A DNA stretch of 64,000 nucleotides, from assembly GCA_022478985.1 (NCBI GenBank), contig JAKSZP010014544.1, positions 141,990-205,989 of the forward strand. The letters run 5' to 3'. Each line of letters opens with the position of its first letter. Position 1 is the first letter of the stretch. The notes beneath the pieces were generated by a model. It did no database searches. It had not been told where the DNA came from and saw only the letters and a program-made list of their open reading frames with translations. Positions 42,989 through 54,019 of this stretch are shown in pieces. A program made the position numbers and the translations under genes. The DNA comes from Massospora cicadina. Taxonomy: Eukaryota > Entomophthoromycota > Entomophthoromycetes > Entomophthorales > Entomophthoraceae.

Positions 42989-43944
42989 TGTTAGAAAACT
43001 TGGGCTTGGATGGCTCGCTTCTTGCCCTAGATTTTAACTGCACAGATTCGTGAATCCTTGCGTTGATTATTTAATGAAGTTGATAGACTGGGGCAATAAT
43101 AGTATGAAGAATATTATTATTGTTGATTGGCCAAAAGACACGTTGAGACTATTGTCCAACGCTAAACAGGTGCTTCTTCATCTTGGAGATGTTCTGGTAC
43201 TGGTAGGGAACACTTTCCCTATTCTCTTCACGCAGATCAAGCGGAGACTTGATAGAAACAATCTAAGGATATCTGATCCTTGCACTCTTCTCTTAATAGT
43301 AATGTTAAAGCAACCAATGTTCTAAAAAACTAAGTTAATATCAATTTTTAGTCTGCTTTTATTAGGGAATAGTTTAGGGTTTTTATAGTTAGAATCGGCA
43401 CACAACTTTTCAGCTGTCCACTGAGAATTATTTGTGCTCCTATATTGGTTTGACCCTCAGTGTTAGGCACCAAATCTCGTCAGGTACCATTGCCTTAGGT
43501 TTCTTAGGCCGCGTAATCCTTGGGTGTTTGGTGGATTAAACAATTGGTATCAAAGACTTGAAACCAATTGTTTCAGCTGATGATGCTTCTACTCTTCCTC
43601 CAGCATTCAAATGTTTTGGTAGTTTCTGATGACTCCAATTTGTTCTGCTCTGAATAATTCCCTATGATTTGACTATCAGGTGTTATTCCAATATCAAATT
43701 ATTTCTTGATTTCGTTGGGGATGATGCCTGACGAAATTTTCATCTGTTGGCAGCCTCAAATATCATCAGGGATGATGCCCAACAATAATTCATTAGTCAG
43801 CGACCTCAAATACCATCAGGGATGATGCCCAACAATATTCTCATCAATCAGACACTATTGCTGATACTATATGATTATAACTTAGTTGTCAAATCTTATA
43901 CTTGGTCAAAAGGTTGGATTATGTGGTCATCTGCAATTCTGACA
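42989..43944 (-). repeat. 3' LTR of element F
   Basis: 956 bp. On the minus strand it starts TGTCAGAATTGCAG at 43944 and ends TTTTCTAACA at 42989. A G-rich tract (plus-strand cattccccctctt) follows at the inner side. Confidence 0.92.
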
Positions 43945-44209
43945 CATTCCCCCTCTTGACCAGATATCCAATGAAAGATAGAACCCTTGAGAACAAAAGC
44001 CACCTCAGCTTGAGCTCATATTTGGCTTACCATATCTCTATGTCCTCAGCGGAATGTAGCTCTGTCCACACTTAACGCCCATATGCTCTGCTTGGTTTGA
44101 TGACTTTGTATCCTTGGTTGCTACCTGTTACTGCCTCTTCTCAAGCGCAGTTCCCACATCATGCCGCGCCAGTCCCATCTTCATATCATTTGCTAAAAGA
44201 TCAAGTGGT

Positions 44210-44370
44210 CCACCTGTACAAACCTCAGGATGGGTCTCATTGGCACTTTGCCACCTGTACAAACCCCAGGACGGGTTCTGTTGGCACTATGCCACCTGTA
44301 CAAACCCCAGGATGGGTTCCACTGGCACCTTACCACCTGTACCAACCCCAGGACAGGTCTCAACATTTCG
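44210..44370. repeat. 41-bp tandem repeat, about 3.9 units, in element F
   Basis: Units start at 44210, 44251, 44292 and 44333, each beginning CCACCTGTACAAACCCCAGG. 41 is not a multiple of three, so all frames carry the same peptide motif in turn (VQTPG / YKPQDG / TNPR). It lies in the 3' non-coding part of F, where E has a different spacer. Confidence 0.92.
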
Positions 44371-44899
44371 TTGATAGGGACTATTCCAGCAGATCTAGTT
44401 TCAGCCCTTCCTGATCCTGCCATACACTCGGGACTCATGCCCATTAATTTATCCCTTCCTCCATGCTTGGTAGGTGGGAATTTCGCTAAATGCATCACTG
44501 CTCAAATTAAAATCCTTTTTTTTATTTTTTACTTTTTTTATTTTTATGCATCTTTTTATTATTTTTATCTTTTTTATCTATATTTTTTAAGCCCAATACT
44601 TTAAGTATTTTGTGTGGACCTATTTTCTATTCAACTATCTTCAATATTTGATCATATAGGCATCATTTGCTGACTTGATAATTTTGAATGGTCCCATCCA
44701 TAGGCGTCCAACTCAATTTTCCTTTTTTTAAAATTTTCATTGTTGTTTCAAATGCCCAAAACTGTAATTCAATTAGCATATTGGCCAGTTGGACAGATAT
44801 TGTTTGGCACTCATCCCTGAAGCTGGCTCTACTGCTGAATACAAAATTAGGTGGTAATGCAACTTTCCGCCTATAAAAAATTAAATGGCTTTTTTTCAG
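44371..44899. other. T-rich spacer of element F
   Basis: A T-rich tract at about 44515-44590, followed by CAATACTTTAAGTATTTTGTG. The same arrangement is seen in element E (10300-10345). No gene. Confidence 0.55.
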
Positions 44900-45250
44900 T
44901 CTCTGGCGCATTGTATAAACCTTGGGGCATTCTGGTCAGCTGATATAGTCTATGTGCGGTAAGTATCACACATTTTTCCTATTCTTCTTTTTGGCAAATT
45001 GAATTGCCAATAGCCCAAAATCAGGTCCATTGCCAAAAAAATTTTTGCCTCCCCCAGGTGATCAAGCGCATTGTCAATTTGCAGAAGATAGGAGTTCGAC
45101 TTGATCCTGTTTTTAGGCTTTAATTGCCAACTTGAACGTTTGATTAATTCTACTGATAGATTTGTAAATGATCCACTACTCACACAGATTAATTTGGTAA
45201 CGTTTTTCTTCACTAAAGTCATCTGGATCAGATACTGTTTTCAGCATTTC
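44900..45250 (-). pseudogene. RT fragment (element F)
   Basis: The minus-strand frame 44950-45222 reads SNSYLLQIDNALDHLGEAKI followed by FLAMDLILGYWQFNL, the 'YPLP.ID..L..L......MDL.SGYWQ..L' palm region of Gypsy RT with the first catalytic Asp. At 44905-44930 a PQGLYNAPET-like piece follows. The YLDD box is absent, so a deletion ends the RT here. Confidence 0.8.
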
Positions 45251-45529
45251 TTGAATTTACTCATTAAATGACTAATTTAAGATCAACCAACTTCATCCAA
45301 TATTCTCTGGATTAATCGCCTCACATTTCTGATATCATTTAACACCTCAGGACTTCTCACAACAGACCCAGTTGCAACCTGAGCTGGTCCTGCCAACAGC
45401 TTTATTCCATATAGATATCTAGCAGAGCAGGTTTATCAGTGGTACTAGAATGACCCTGATCTAGACTGCTGGTCCTTTTCCCAAGTATAAACCAGTTTCT
45501 TGGGTTTTAACGAGATTAATCTGATCCTT

Positions 45530-45620
45530 CAGCTTTCTTTCCTAACACTGAGAAATTACATGGCCCAACTTCCTGCATTGAAAACAGCGGGTTGGCAATT
45601 TGTCCGCTCATTTTAAATTT
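45530..45620 (-). pseudogene. Nucleocapsid zinc knuckle (element F)
   Basis: The minus strand reads PTRCFQCRKLGHVISQC, a canonical CX2CX4HX4C zinc knuckle that packages the RNA. It lies downstream of capsid, as expected. Confidence 0.85.
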
Positions 45621-45820
45621 CAGGTTTACTTCCCAACACAACTTGACTCAGATTCTTTAGATGGTTCAGCAAATTTGACAATATTTTAAGCCTTTGTTTG
45701 AATTACTTTAAAAGTATGATTGGGAGCATCAAACTTGGCTCCAAGCATCTTCAGATGGTCCACCATCTGAGAGACCATTGTTTGAGTCACTAGCACTGCC
45801 ACCATAATCTGATGCAATTC

Positions 45821-46208
45821 TCAGTAGGGCCAAAGTTCTGACTGCATGGCTATGCGTGCATCAAAGTCACTTAACACTTGCTCCTGCCAAGATCTGAGAT
45901 TCTTGGTAAAAATGGTCAGCGAAACTAGCCAGAGTCTCATCTTTGAGGATTTGGATACCCATGAACTCTTGTTTATGATTCGCCATCCAAGTAGGGCTTC
46001 CAAACTCCAACATAATGGTTGATTTGGCTTCCGCGTATGGCCAATTGTCCCTACTGAGGTGAGGTAGCACCAGATTTTGGCAGTCTGTGCTAAGGCAGTT
46101 CATTACAGTCACCACTTTTTGACAGTCCGCATAGCCAAACATGGTCATCTCAAATAAGTGGAAAAACGCAGGGGCGTTATTCTGATGAAAGGTGGTCAAT
46201 TTCAGCAT
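45821..46208 (-). pseudogene. Gag capsid (element F)
   Basis: The minus-strand frame 45867-46208 has FHQNNAPAFFHLFEMTMFGY, CLSTDCQNLVLPHLSRDNWP, YAEAKSTIMLEFGSPTWMAN and KQEFMGIQILKDETLASFAD. This is the helical capsid of Gypsy Gag. It is followed, shifted, by the ARIAMQSELWPY block. A homologous decayed copy lies in element I. Confidence 0.85.
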
Positions 46209-46211
46209 ATT

Positions 46212-46730
46212 TCAAAATTCCTCAGTTGCTCCACTTATAGAAGATCCTGACCCAGCTACTTGAGAAGCCATAGAAGTGACTTCAGGAGTCATTTCTGACA
46301 CACCAAAAAATGGTTTAGTCATGTTTTGGGGCAGAGAGGTCTCCTTGATTGGCGTTTCACATGGCTTTGCTTTGGCCTCATTCACCTCAAATTGTTCACA
46401 ATCACATTTGTGTTTCTCCAATTCCTCCATATGCTTGGTCATTTTCGCCATCTCTTCATGAAACCGCCAGATGCATTCGCAATCTGCTTCCCATTCAGTT
46501 TTCTGAAATAAAATTTCTTTGATAAGTTTGCCCTCTTTCCACTTCAAAGAGGCAACTTTCCCGCACAGGTCGGTATTCACTATTCCCAATTGTTTGAGCA
46601 TCTCCTCCGCCTTGATCATACGCTCTTCTAATGTACTAACATCATCTTGAGATGCCAAGCTGAGCACATTTTGATTGAAGGCCTGTAGTTCCACCCAGAG
46701 CTTATGAAGCTCTTCCTTATAAGACATCAT
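46212..46730 (-). CDS. Gag N-terminal coiled-coil frame (element F)
   Basis: A 172-codon uninterrupted minus-strand frame starting MMSYKEELHKLWVELQAFNQ, 30 bp inside the PBS. Heptad-like helices follow (EERMIKAEEMLKQLGIV, EEMAKMTKHMEELEKHKCD), then a Pro/Ser tail. It is the natural Gag start: first ATG after the PBS, and the next frame is capsid four bases downstream. A long coiled coil before capsid is unusual for Gypsy Gag and also occurs in D and I. It probably drives assembly. Confidence 0.8.
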   Translation of the reverse strand: MMSYKEELHKLWVELQAFNQNVLSLASQDDVSTLEERMIKAEEMLKQLGIVNTDLCGKVASLKWKEGKLIKEILFQKTEWEADCECIWRFHEEMAKMTKHMEELEKHKCDCEQFEVNEAKAKPCETPIKETSLPQNMTKPFFGVSEMTPEVTSMASQVAGSGSSISGATEEF

Positions 46731-46760
46731 TATTTAAATTGGCTTTTGACAACTTAACTA

Positions 46761-46778
46761 CCCCTGTAGTGAGCACCA
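46761..46778 (-). other. Primer-binding site of element F
   Basis: The minus strand reads TGGTGCTCACTACAGGGG, one base inside the LTR end, identical to E's PBS. Confidence 0.82.
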
Positions 46779-46779
46779 A

Positions 46780-47679
46780 TGTTAAAATATTAGGCTTGGA
46801 TGGCTCGCTTTTGGCCCTAGATTTCAACTGCACAGATTCGTGGATCATTGCGTTGATTATTTAATGAAGTTGATAGACTGGGGCAATAATAGTATGAAGA
46901 CTATTATTATTGTTGATTGGCCAAAAGACACGTTGAGACTATTGTCCAACGCTAAACAGGTGCTTCTTCATCTTGGAGATGTTCTGGTACTGGTAGGGAA
47001 CACTTTCTCTATTATCTTCACGCAGATACAAGCGGAGACTTGATAGAAACAATCTAAGGATATCTGATCCTTGCACTCTTCTCTTAATAGTAATGTTAAA
47101 GCAACCAAAGTTCTAAAAACTAAGTTAATATCAATTTTTAATCTGCTTTTATTAGGGAATAGTTTGAGGTTTTTATAGTTAGAATTGGCACACAACTTTT
47201 CAGCTGTCTGCTGAGAATTATTTGTGCTCCTATATTGGTTTGACCCTCAGTGTTAGGCACCAAATCTCGTTGGGTACCGTTGCCTTGGGTTTCTTAGGCC
47301 GCGTAATCCTTGGGTATTTGGTGGATCAAACAATTGGTATCTGGGACTCAAAACTAGTTGTTCAGCTGATGACAATTCTACTCTTCCTCCAGCGTTTAAT
47401 GTTTTGGTAGTTTCTGATGACATCAATCTGTTCTGCTATAGACGATTCCCTATAACTTGACTATCAGGTGTTTTTAATATCAAATTATTGCTTGATTTCG
47501 TTGAGGATGATGCCTAACAATGATTCATTAGTAAGCGATCTCAAATACCATTGGGGATGATGCCCGACAATATTCTCATCAATTGGCCACTACTGCTGAT
47601 CCTATACAATTATAACTTAATTGTCAAATTCTATACTTGGTCAAAAGGTTGGATTATGTGGTCATCTGTAATTCTGACA
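46780..47679 (-). repeat. 5' LTR of element F
   Basis: 900 bp, about 56 bp shorter than the left LTR because of small deletions. Most of it matches base by base by eye. Confidence 0.92.
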
Positions 47680-47684
47680 GAGGG

Positions 47685-48178
47685 GTACCCTTGAAAACCA
47701 GGGGCACAGTTGCCACAGTGGCAGCATTAGCTTCACAGGTGAAGCTGAGATCAAAATACCCCTTATAGGGGTGGTTCTTAATAAAACTGGCAGGATGCAT
47801 CACCACCTGAGCCATTTTAATAATGGCTTGGTCATGGTAGGGGAAGAGTTTTTCATAGTTGAACCTATGGCCAAAACGCATGTTGCTTTGGGGGAGCACC
47901 AGGGGGGCAGCGGGGCACCGCTTGGGTTCAAGCAAGGTGGGCGTCAAGATCCTTGGGAGGAACAAATTGCCCCAGGGCTTTGGTATGACTGGGTGAGACA
48001 GTCCAAGTGCATTTTACTGTTGGATGGAAAATGGTGGGGGGGGAGTTTCGCCGCTGCCCCACACTGGGGCAGAAGGTGGGGAATCTGAGGACATCAGAGC
48101 AAAACTATGGCAGGCGATTGAGATTTACTTTTTTTACCATATAATTTGCTCAGAATTTTATGCCAAGCGGAAAGAGGA
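47685..48178 (-). pseudogene. Gag-like protein of G5, N-terminal third
   Basis: Minus-strand frame 47654-47965 with RFNYEKLFPYHDQAIIKMAQ, FIKNHPYKGYFDLSFTCEAN and VPLVFKGTPL. It continues into the part left of F. The 5' UTR (CTTTCCGCTTGGCATAAAA) is at 48150-48178. Confidence 0.78.
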
Positions 48179-48179
48179 T

Positions 48180-48868
48180 TGTATTTAATATATGGTTGAA
48201 TTGCAGATTTTATAATTGATAATTTAAATATAAGTCAATTTGAGTTTGTTGCTGATTGACTTAGGGATTTATGCTTAGTTGCTGAAGCGTTGAAAATGCT
48301 TCTTGTAACAACTTGCAGGCTAACCTTTTAGGTAACAAAATATGCTATTAATGAGTAATAGGTACCATTACCTAATCATGTTGCTAGCCTAATTAGGTTA
48401 CCCCGCTGAGATTAATAGTTTATAAAAATGTGATATTTTCCTGATTACTCAAAAGAGGTCACATTTCTAATTATGGTGAAACCCAACTAAACAGAGGTGT
48501 AAAATCTGTGTGGGGTGCAACTCAGGCTAGTCTAATTATTGGCAACAGCTGTCATCTCCAAAGTGAGGTGCCAACGTAAGCGTTGGGCACCAGATTTCCT
48601 ATAAATTACCTTGATTTTAAGTAATTAAAGTTAAAGAAAAATATTTAGAAAATTATTGAGGAGTTGAATACTTAACTTATATACATTACTTTGTTTCTTA
48701 CTCTAGGGATTAGAGTCAAAGTATTAGATAACCTTTGGTTTTATTGTTTGTTAATTCTCTACAAATCCTGAGAGAAGAGAGGAAGAGTTAAAGGGAGAGA
48801 ATTCCCTTTTTTTCTGAAGATTTTATTAGATTACCTTCAAGGATAGAAGGTAGATCATTAGCACCAGT
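48180..48868. other. Unassigned stretch between G5 and element D
   Basis: No gene recognised. It holds a locally palindromic section (about 48320-48420) with several AGGTTA / TAACCT repeats. It is probably old transposon DNA. Confidence 0.4.
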
Positions 48869-51732
48869 TGTTGGACAATTAGATTTAAAACTAGGAAATA
48901 ATAATACTTGGGGTCAAATAGTTTAAGTTTACTAATACTACTCAAGCTTACTCTAAGCAGAATAGATTAAATTAGAGTACTACTTTTACTTCTAGCCCTC
49001 AGCCAAATAGCCCATATTTAGTTAATAATGTCACCTCAAACTTCTGACTGAATAAGAAACTAAAGAGGAAGTCTGCTTCTGCACTACTAAAATATAGTGC
49101 TACCTTCTAAGGGAACACCCGCCTTTATAGAATTTAAAAAGGTTCTGAAGGGTGTAGAAATTTTTACCCTCTAATCATGAATTAGGCCATCCTGTGATCA
49201 GCTGAGGTGAAAATATATAAGATGGCTGATTAAATAAATGATATTATATTGTTACTACATGGATTTGTCATTCCTTCTGCCAACCAATCAGTTATAATTA
49301 ATTCTGTCAGAATTCTAACCATATGGATTCCTCCAATGATTAATCAACATTTGGTATGAAGTAGCCAGTACTGGCAGAATGGCTCATTGACTAAATTTTG
49401 TGGTTATTTAGGTGATTTCTTGGTAGTTGCTCCTCAATATGGGTCAAGACAAATCAGTATTCCGCAAATTTAGGATGTCAGAATCAAGTATAGCCAATCA
49501 ATGCCCCCAAATTGGTTATGGATCACATTTATTAGTGGCTGAGGATGATCCATTTATATTATTTAATAATGTAAGTGGAAATCAATTATTTTGAGTTTTA
49601 GGCGGCTGCAGTTGTTTCTGTCAACTCATATATAATACTTTGAATATTGCTTAAGGAAGGCAATTCCCCAATAAACTATGAAGAGTCAAAATTGTGTTAT
49701 TAGCAAGAAGCTGAATTATTCTGAGTTACCCTAACAACCAAAGATGTTTCCAGTGCATATATACTAAGTCAAATCCAAATTTTATTTGTTTATATCATAA
49801 TTAATGGAATACTCATGCTTTGCTACAGTGCTTATACATTATCAGAAGATTCTAATTTTTTTTTGGTTTTTATATTGGTAGATAGCTATCAATAAGTTCA
49901 GAAAGCATTAAACATATTAAAAATTTTAACCTCCAACCATCTAGCCAAAATCAATTAAGCCTTCCAAATTAACAATCCCATCAATCACTTATCTAAAACT
50001 ATTAGGCCTATCAAATCTACCATAGAAACCACCACTCAGCAAAAACCAATTACTGAACTTACAAAACAGTAAAGACTAACAACCATATATCAAACTTTAT
50101 GAAAAACTGAATTAACTGAATATGAAATCACCCAGCTAAATTTCTATTTAATTGCCATTAGAATTATATGTTTTAGATTTTATATATAGAACTTTATTTA
50201 AAATTTTAAATGCTATATTAAAATACATATTAGCATTTTGTTCCCAAACCTTATAGAATATTTGTGCCAAGTTTTGTGACTTTTGGTCATTTGCTCATGA
50301 GATAATGCATCATATATATTAACAAATGAGCAAAATAATACTTTTGTAAAGAAAAGTTTAAGCAAATCCTAGTTGATACCCAGTTTAACACAGAAATGTT
50401 TGTGGGCTTAAAGTTTACCAGATGTTCCTAATTGATTCTTTTTTATATTGGTAGATGGATACTGATAAAATTAAGAAAAACAAATTATATTGATTATATA
50501 TATGAAATAATAATCACTCAAACAAACCAATTAACTTATCAGATTAGCTAAAACAATAAACACTTACCTGAAACCATTGAGCCTATTAAAAAAATCAAAA
50601 TCACCAAAAACTTACCAAAAACAATTAACTTAATAAATCAACCAATCGCTAGCTTTATTAAAACCGTTAAGCTTAGTAATAAACCCAAAACCACCTATAC
50701 TTGACAAAAACATTTAAACTACTGAATCAACTGAATATTAAACTTCTCAGCCATAACAATATACTGATTTCCATTAAAACATATAAAATTTTCACTTCTT
50801 TTTATATAAAACTTTCTATACTATAAAAAATGAAAAATCCTTTCTTATTGCACATCTACAGTATCTAGTGAATATCTATATAAAGTTTCATCTTACTATG
50901 TCTTGTCATTGTTGAGATACAGTGATGAATGATTGAGTGGGCTTTGGCGAATATATTATAGATTTATATGACTCACTGGTGACTGAAGGCTGAGGATGAA
51001 GCCAAAACTAATATTCAGACATTGGGAAGGATGGGGTGAGAGGGTTAAAACCAGGGAAGTGAGAAATGCAGATGTAAGATGAGTGAGTGGTTGGCTAGAA
51101 GGTCTGGCATTGAGCCAATAGGTCATCAATGGGTGCAGTAGACCTTTTGTACATATACAAACTGAGACTTCTCTTTTAATAAAAGATTTCCATTTAACAT
51201 TCTCCCATTTAATTTAAGTTTATATTTATTCTTGTTGGTTGGGTTTTAGGTTGGGGATCCCCAAATGGCGCGGGTGACATGCCAAGAGTCAGCTGGCGCT
51301 GCTGGCCCCGTTGCCTAAGGCAAAATGGCAAGTGTTGACCAGTCTTCATACTGGTTGGTCTGCTGAGAAGCAGAGCCCACTGTCACTGGAAAAGCGTTTT
51401 TCTGAAAAAGCCATATCATGGTAAAAAGATTTTTTTCTAGTTCTGACAGGCTGGTTTGTCCTTTTGTCAAACTCTTGACACCCTCTGCATATTTTGAATC
51501 CAATCTCACATCCCACTATTAGCCTTCAAGTCCCACAAGTACTGGGAGGAATTAATCTAATTAAGTATCAGTTATTAAACCATCTAACTTATTGAAAAAT
51601 TATTGTGATCTATTTTATAATCTTAAACTTTATAAAAAAACTACTGTGTATTTTGGCATCCTAACATCTGTTATATTTGTAGAATTTCTGCAGATAAGCG
51701 CCTATGAGCAACTTTTTAACAGGATTCCAACA
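48869..51732 (+). repeat. 5' LTR of element D, with about 2.1 kb inserted
   Basis: 48869-49288 matches the first part of the 3' LTR, and about 51400-51732 matches its second part. The DNA between (about 49290-51400) has no counterpart in the 755-bp 3' LTR. It contains an A/C-rich degenerate tandem repeat (49900-50770) and a GC-rich patch (51250-51390). Confidence 0.8.
49290..51400. mobile_element. Unidentified insertion in the 5' LTR of D
   Basis: About 2.1 kb with no coding frame. The middle consists of loosely repeated AAACCAATTAAGCCTATCAA-like blocks, the reverse-strand counterpart of the array at 25200-25870. Blocks such as TATTTGTGCCAAGTTTTGTG (50258) resemble the TGTGCCAAGTT at 25155. 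So both may belong to one non-autonomous family, perhaps Helitron-like. Ends were not resolved. Confidence 0.5.
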
Positions 51733-52410
51733 AAGTGGAGTTTACTACATGGTCAACCTGTACACCACAAGCTTGATTATAACCAAAATAGAAAATGCTC
51801 CTGTCACTATCATTACTGGATGTATAAGAAATGGGGATGGTTTAAAGGAAATTTGAATTGATAGCTCCCCTATCACCACCTTTTGAGATGAAAAAATTGA
51901 CTATCTAATTATATCAGACTCATGAAGGTTACCTGGCCGGCTACTGAAGTGATTAGAGACCTGACTCATGGCATACTGAACCCTTGGGGACATTGCTTCC
52001 TGTGAAAAGAGTTCTTCAGTGGAAGATTGCCTGATGTTCCCCTATGAAACCTGAACCCTCTTAGATGCTTATAATCAACTAAAAAACTTGACTACATAAA
52101 TACAAGGTTACTCACCCAGCCATGTTCCACATGATTCACTTGTTGGGAGTACACCATGAGGAACTGCACTCTATCTTGTGAATCATGATACACTGAGACT
52201 AGCCTAAGACAACCTTTATAACTTGGCCTCTAGTAATATAGGCAAAGCGAAATTGGTCATGTAAGACAACTGCCAATTCTTTATTCAGTTACATGAGCAA
52301 ATTAGTTCAATTGATACTAGCGTAGTGAAGTATGTGGAAGAGGTTATGAAGATCTTCTGGGAAGAGTTGGATGCATTTTCCGCTAAGACTTTCTCTTTAC
52401 TTGATAGTTT
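51733..52410 (+). other. Leader of element D
   Basis: Starts AAG then TGGAGTTTACTACATGG, which may be the PBS (TGG at 51736). The rest up to gag has no clear gene. Confidence 0.45.
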
Positions 52411-52990
52411 GTGAAGGAACTCACAAAGCATAAGGAGCAAACTCACAGTGAGCTTTTTTTTTCTCAAGCATCTAATTCTCAGCAGGGTGATGAACAACTT
52501 ATAGCAACCTTAGAAAAACAACTGACTAAAGCCTTGTCATGCATTAAGGGACTTGAGGGGCAACTCTCACAAGAAGCCCATAGATTTACTCCTGATTTAA
52601 AAGCTAAGGTCTCTCAATTGGAGAAAGAGTTAAAATTGAAGACCTCTCTTGAAAATGCCAAGTACTTGGCTGTATGGGTCAGCGAATATGAAAAGGAATC
52701 TCAGGGTTTCAAGACCACCCTGGAAGGGGCAGAATTGTTGAAAGATGTATGCTCTCAGTTGACTCAAGCAGTGCGTTTCTACAAAAAAGTTAAGGTTGAT
52801 CTACCTTCAAAATATCCTACTCTCCTAATGATGAGGGGTTTAAGCAAATGAAAGAGGAGCTTAAAAAGCGTGACAGGGTGGTGGAAGATGACCACCAAAA
52901 GTAAAGTTTTCTTTAACATAGCCTTTATTTTAAAGTTAAGGAGCTTGAGAGCTGGGTTGCTGAACTAGAGACTCACAAGCTGGCAATAAA
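52411..52990 (+). pseudogene. Gag N-terminal coiled coil (element D)
   Basis: Frame 52411-52851 has QLIATLEKQLTKALSCIKGL, KAKVSQLEKELKLKTSLENA and similar heptads, then, after a stop, LKKRDRVVEDDHQK-like sequence. It predicts a long coiled coil, comparable to that of element F. Confidence 0.7.
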
Positions 52991-53101
52991 GGCTCACTGA
53001 CTTTGTGTGTTATACGCTTCTCAAAACCTCCCTGAAGGCATGACCACCAGGCTCAGTGCCATCCAAGAACAAATTAATTTTCTTTATCACTCTTTTGCCA
53101 G

Positions 53102-53640
53102 ATGGACATCTTCTTGGAGACTACAGGAAATGATGCTCTTGCTGTCCATGCCCTTAATGAGAGTGACCTCACTTCTCTAAAACCCACATTCAAGGACAAG
53201 TTTATAATGGGTGAGGGTAGCATTGCCTCATTTTATACATTTATAAATAAGCCATGGAAGGGGCGACCAACCACCAGAAAGTCAAGCACATCTTCTCCTG
53301 CCTAAGCTGCATGGCTCAAGAAGACATGTTCCTCATATGGATACTCTTAGTACTTGGCAGAGGTCAAGGAGGGACGTATTAATATGTTTGACTCCAAACA
53401 GAGTCTAAGCATGAAAAAGAAGGTATTTATGTGCATCAACATGCAAAAGGGAGAATAAGTTGCTGCCATTGCTGAACAGCTCTACAATGAAGCTCAGATG
53501 TTGTTAACTTCTAATATGTTAACTCTGGATGACGCCGTTGCTGCCATCATGACTGGGTTGACTTCTCAACCTCCCCTTGGCGATGCACATTACCTCAGTG
53601 AAACGTTACTTATGGAATGTTCACAATATTAAAGAAGCTT
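53102..53640 (+). pseudogene. Gag capsid (element D)
   Basis: The plus-strand frame has TSLKPTFKDKFIMGEGSIAS, then shifted frames with CINMQKGE and LNSALTRMTPLLPS/AAIAEQLYNEAQML-like helices. The first block matches element C's capsid (FKPIFKDKFKLGEGSIHSF). It ends in several stops. Confidence 0.75.
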
Positions 53641-54019
53641 TGGTAGATGCTACTAAATTTAAAAACTTGAGCCTCCCTTAGGAGTTGTGTCAAAACTTAA
53701 GTCCTGACCATTGAGTATCAAAAGCAAAAACCGCAAGCTTTGTAAATTGGAGATGATCAGCAAAAATCCTAATTCCTGGCCATTGAGGTTTAAAAACTAA
53801 AACCTAAGCAACCTGAGTTTCCTAAATTTCCTACTGTAACAAGGTTTGGCATATTGACACTATGTTCCAAAAGATGATAGCCAACATTGAAGAGTAGGTA
53901 AAAAAGGATATATGCATAGGGACAGGCACCCCTATTCTGATGTATCTAATGTGCATAAGTCTTCACCACGCCTATTGATCAATTGACTTATATTGTAACC
54001 CCACCATTGAAGAATCTGA

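Larger units (their letters stand above)
42989..47679 (-). mobile_element. Element F: Ty3/Gypsy element nested in G5
   Basis: LTRs at 42989-43944 (956 bp) and 46780-47679 (900 bp), exact TSD GAGGG (42984-42988 and 47680-47684), minus-strand PBS at 46761-46778 identical to E's. It has a good gag, a zinc knuckle and a short RT piece, but protease, RNase H and integrase are missing. The LTRs are very similar by eye, so F is among the younger LTR insertions. It is an internally deleted relative of E. Confidence 0.93.
41566..48178 (-). mobile_element. G5: half-LINE retroposon, split by element F
   Basis: The left (3') end is TTTATTTAACCAAGGTAAGC on the plus strand, the right (5') end is GCGGAAAGAG, with a diverged flanking duplication around TGTATTTA(T)AATA. 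Removing F and one GAGGG rejoins the G sequence exactly as in the uninterrupted G6. Net length is about 1.9 kb. Coordinates are good to a few bases. Confidence 0.85.

Noticed and set aside
44210..44370. 41-bp repeats as a CRISPR-like array
   Set aside because: The units are directly adjacent without spacers and lie in a Gypsy element of a eukaryote.
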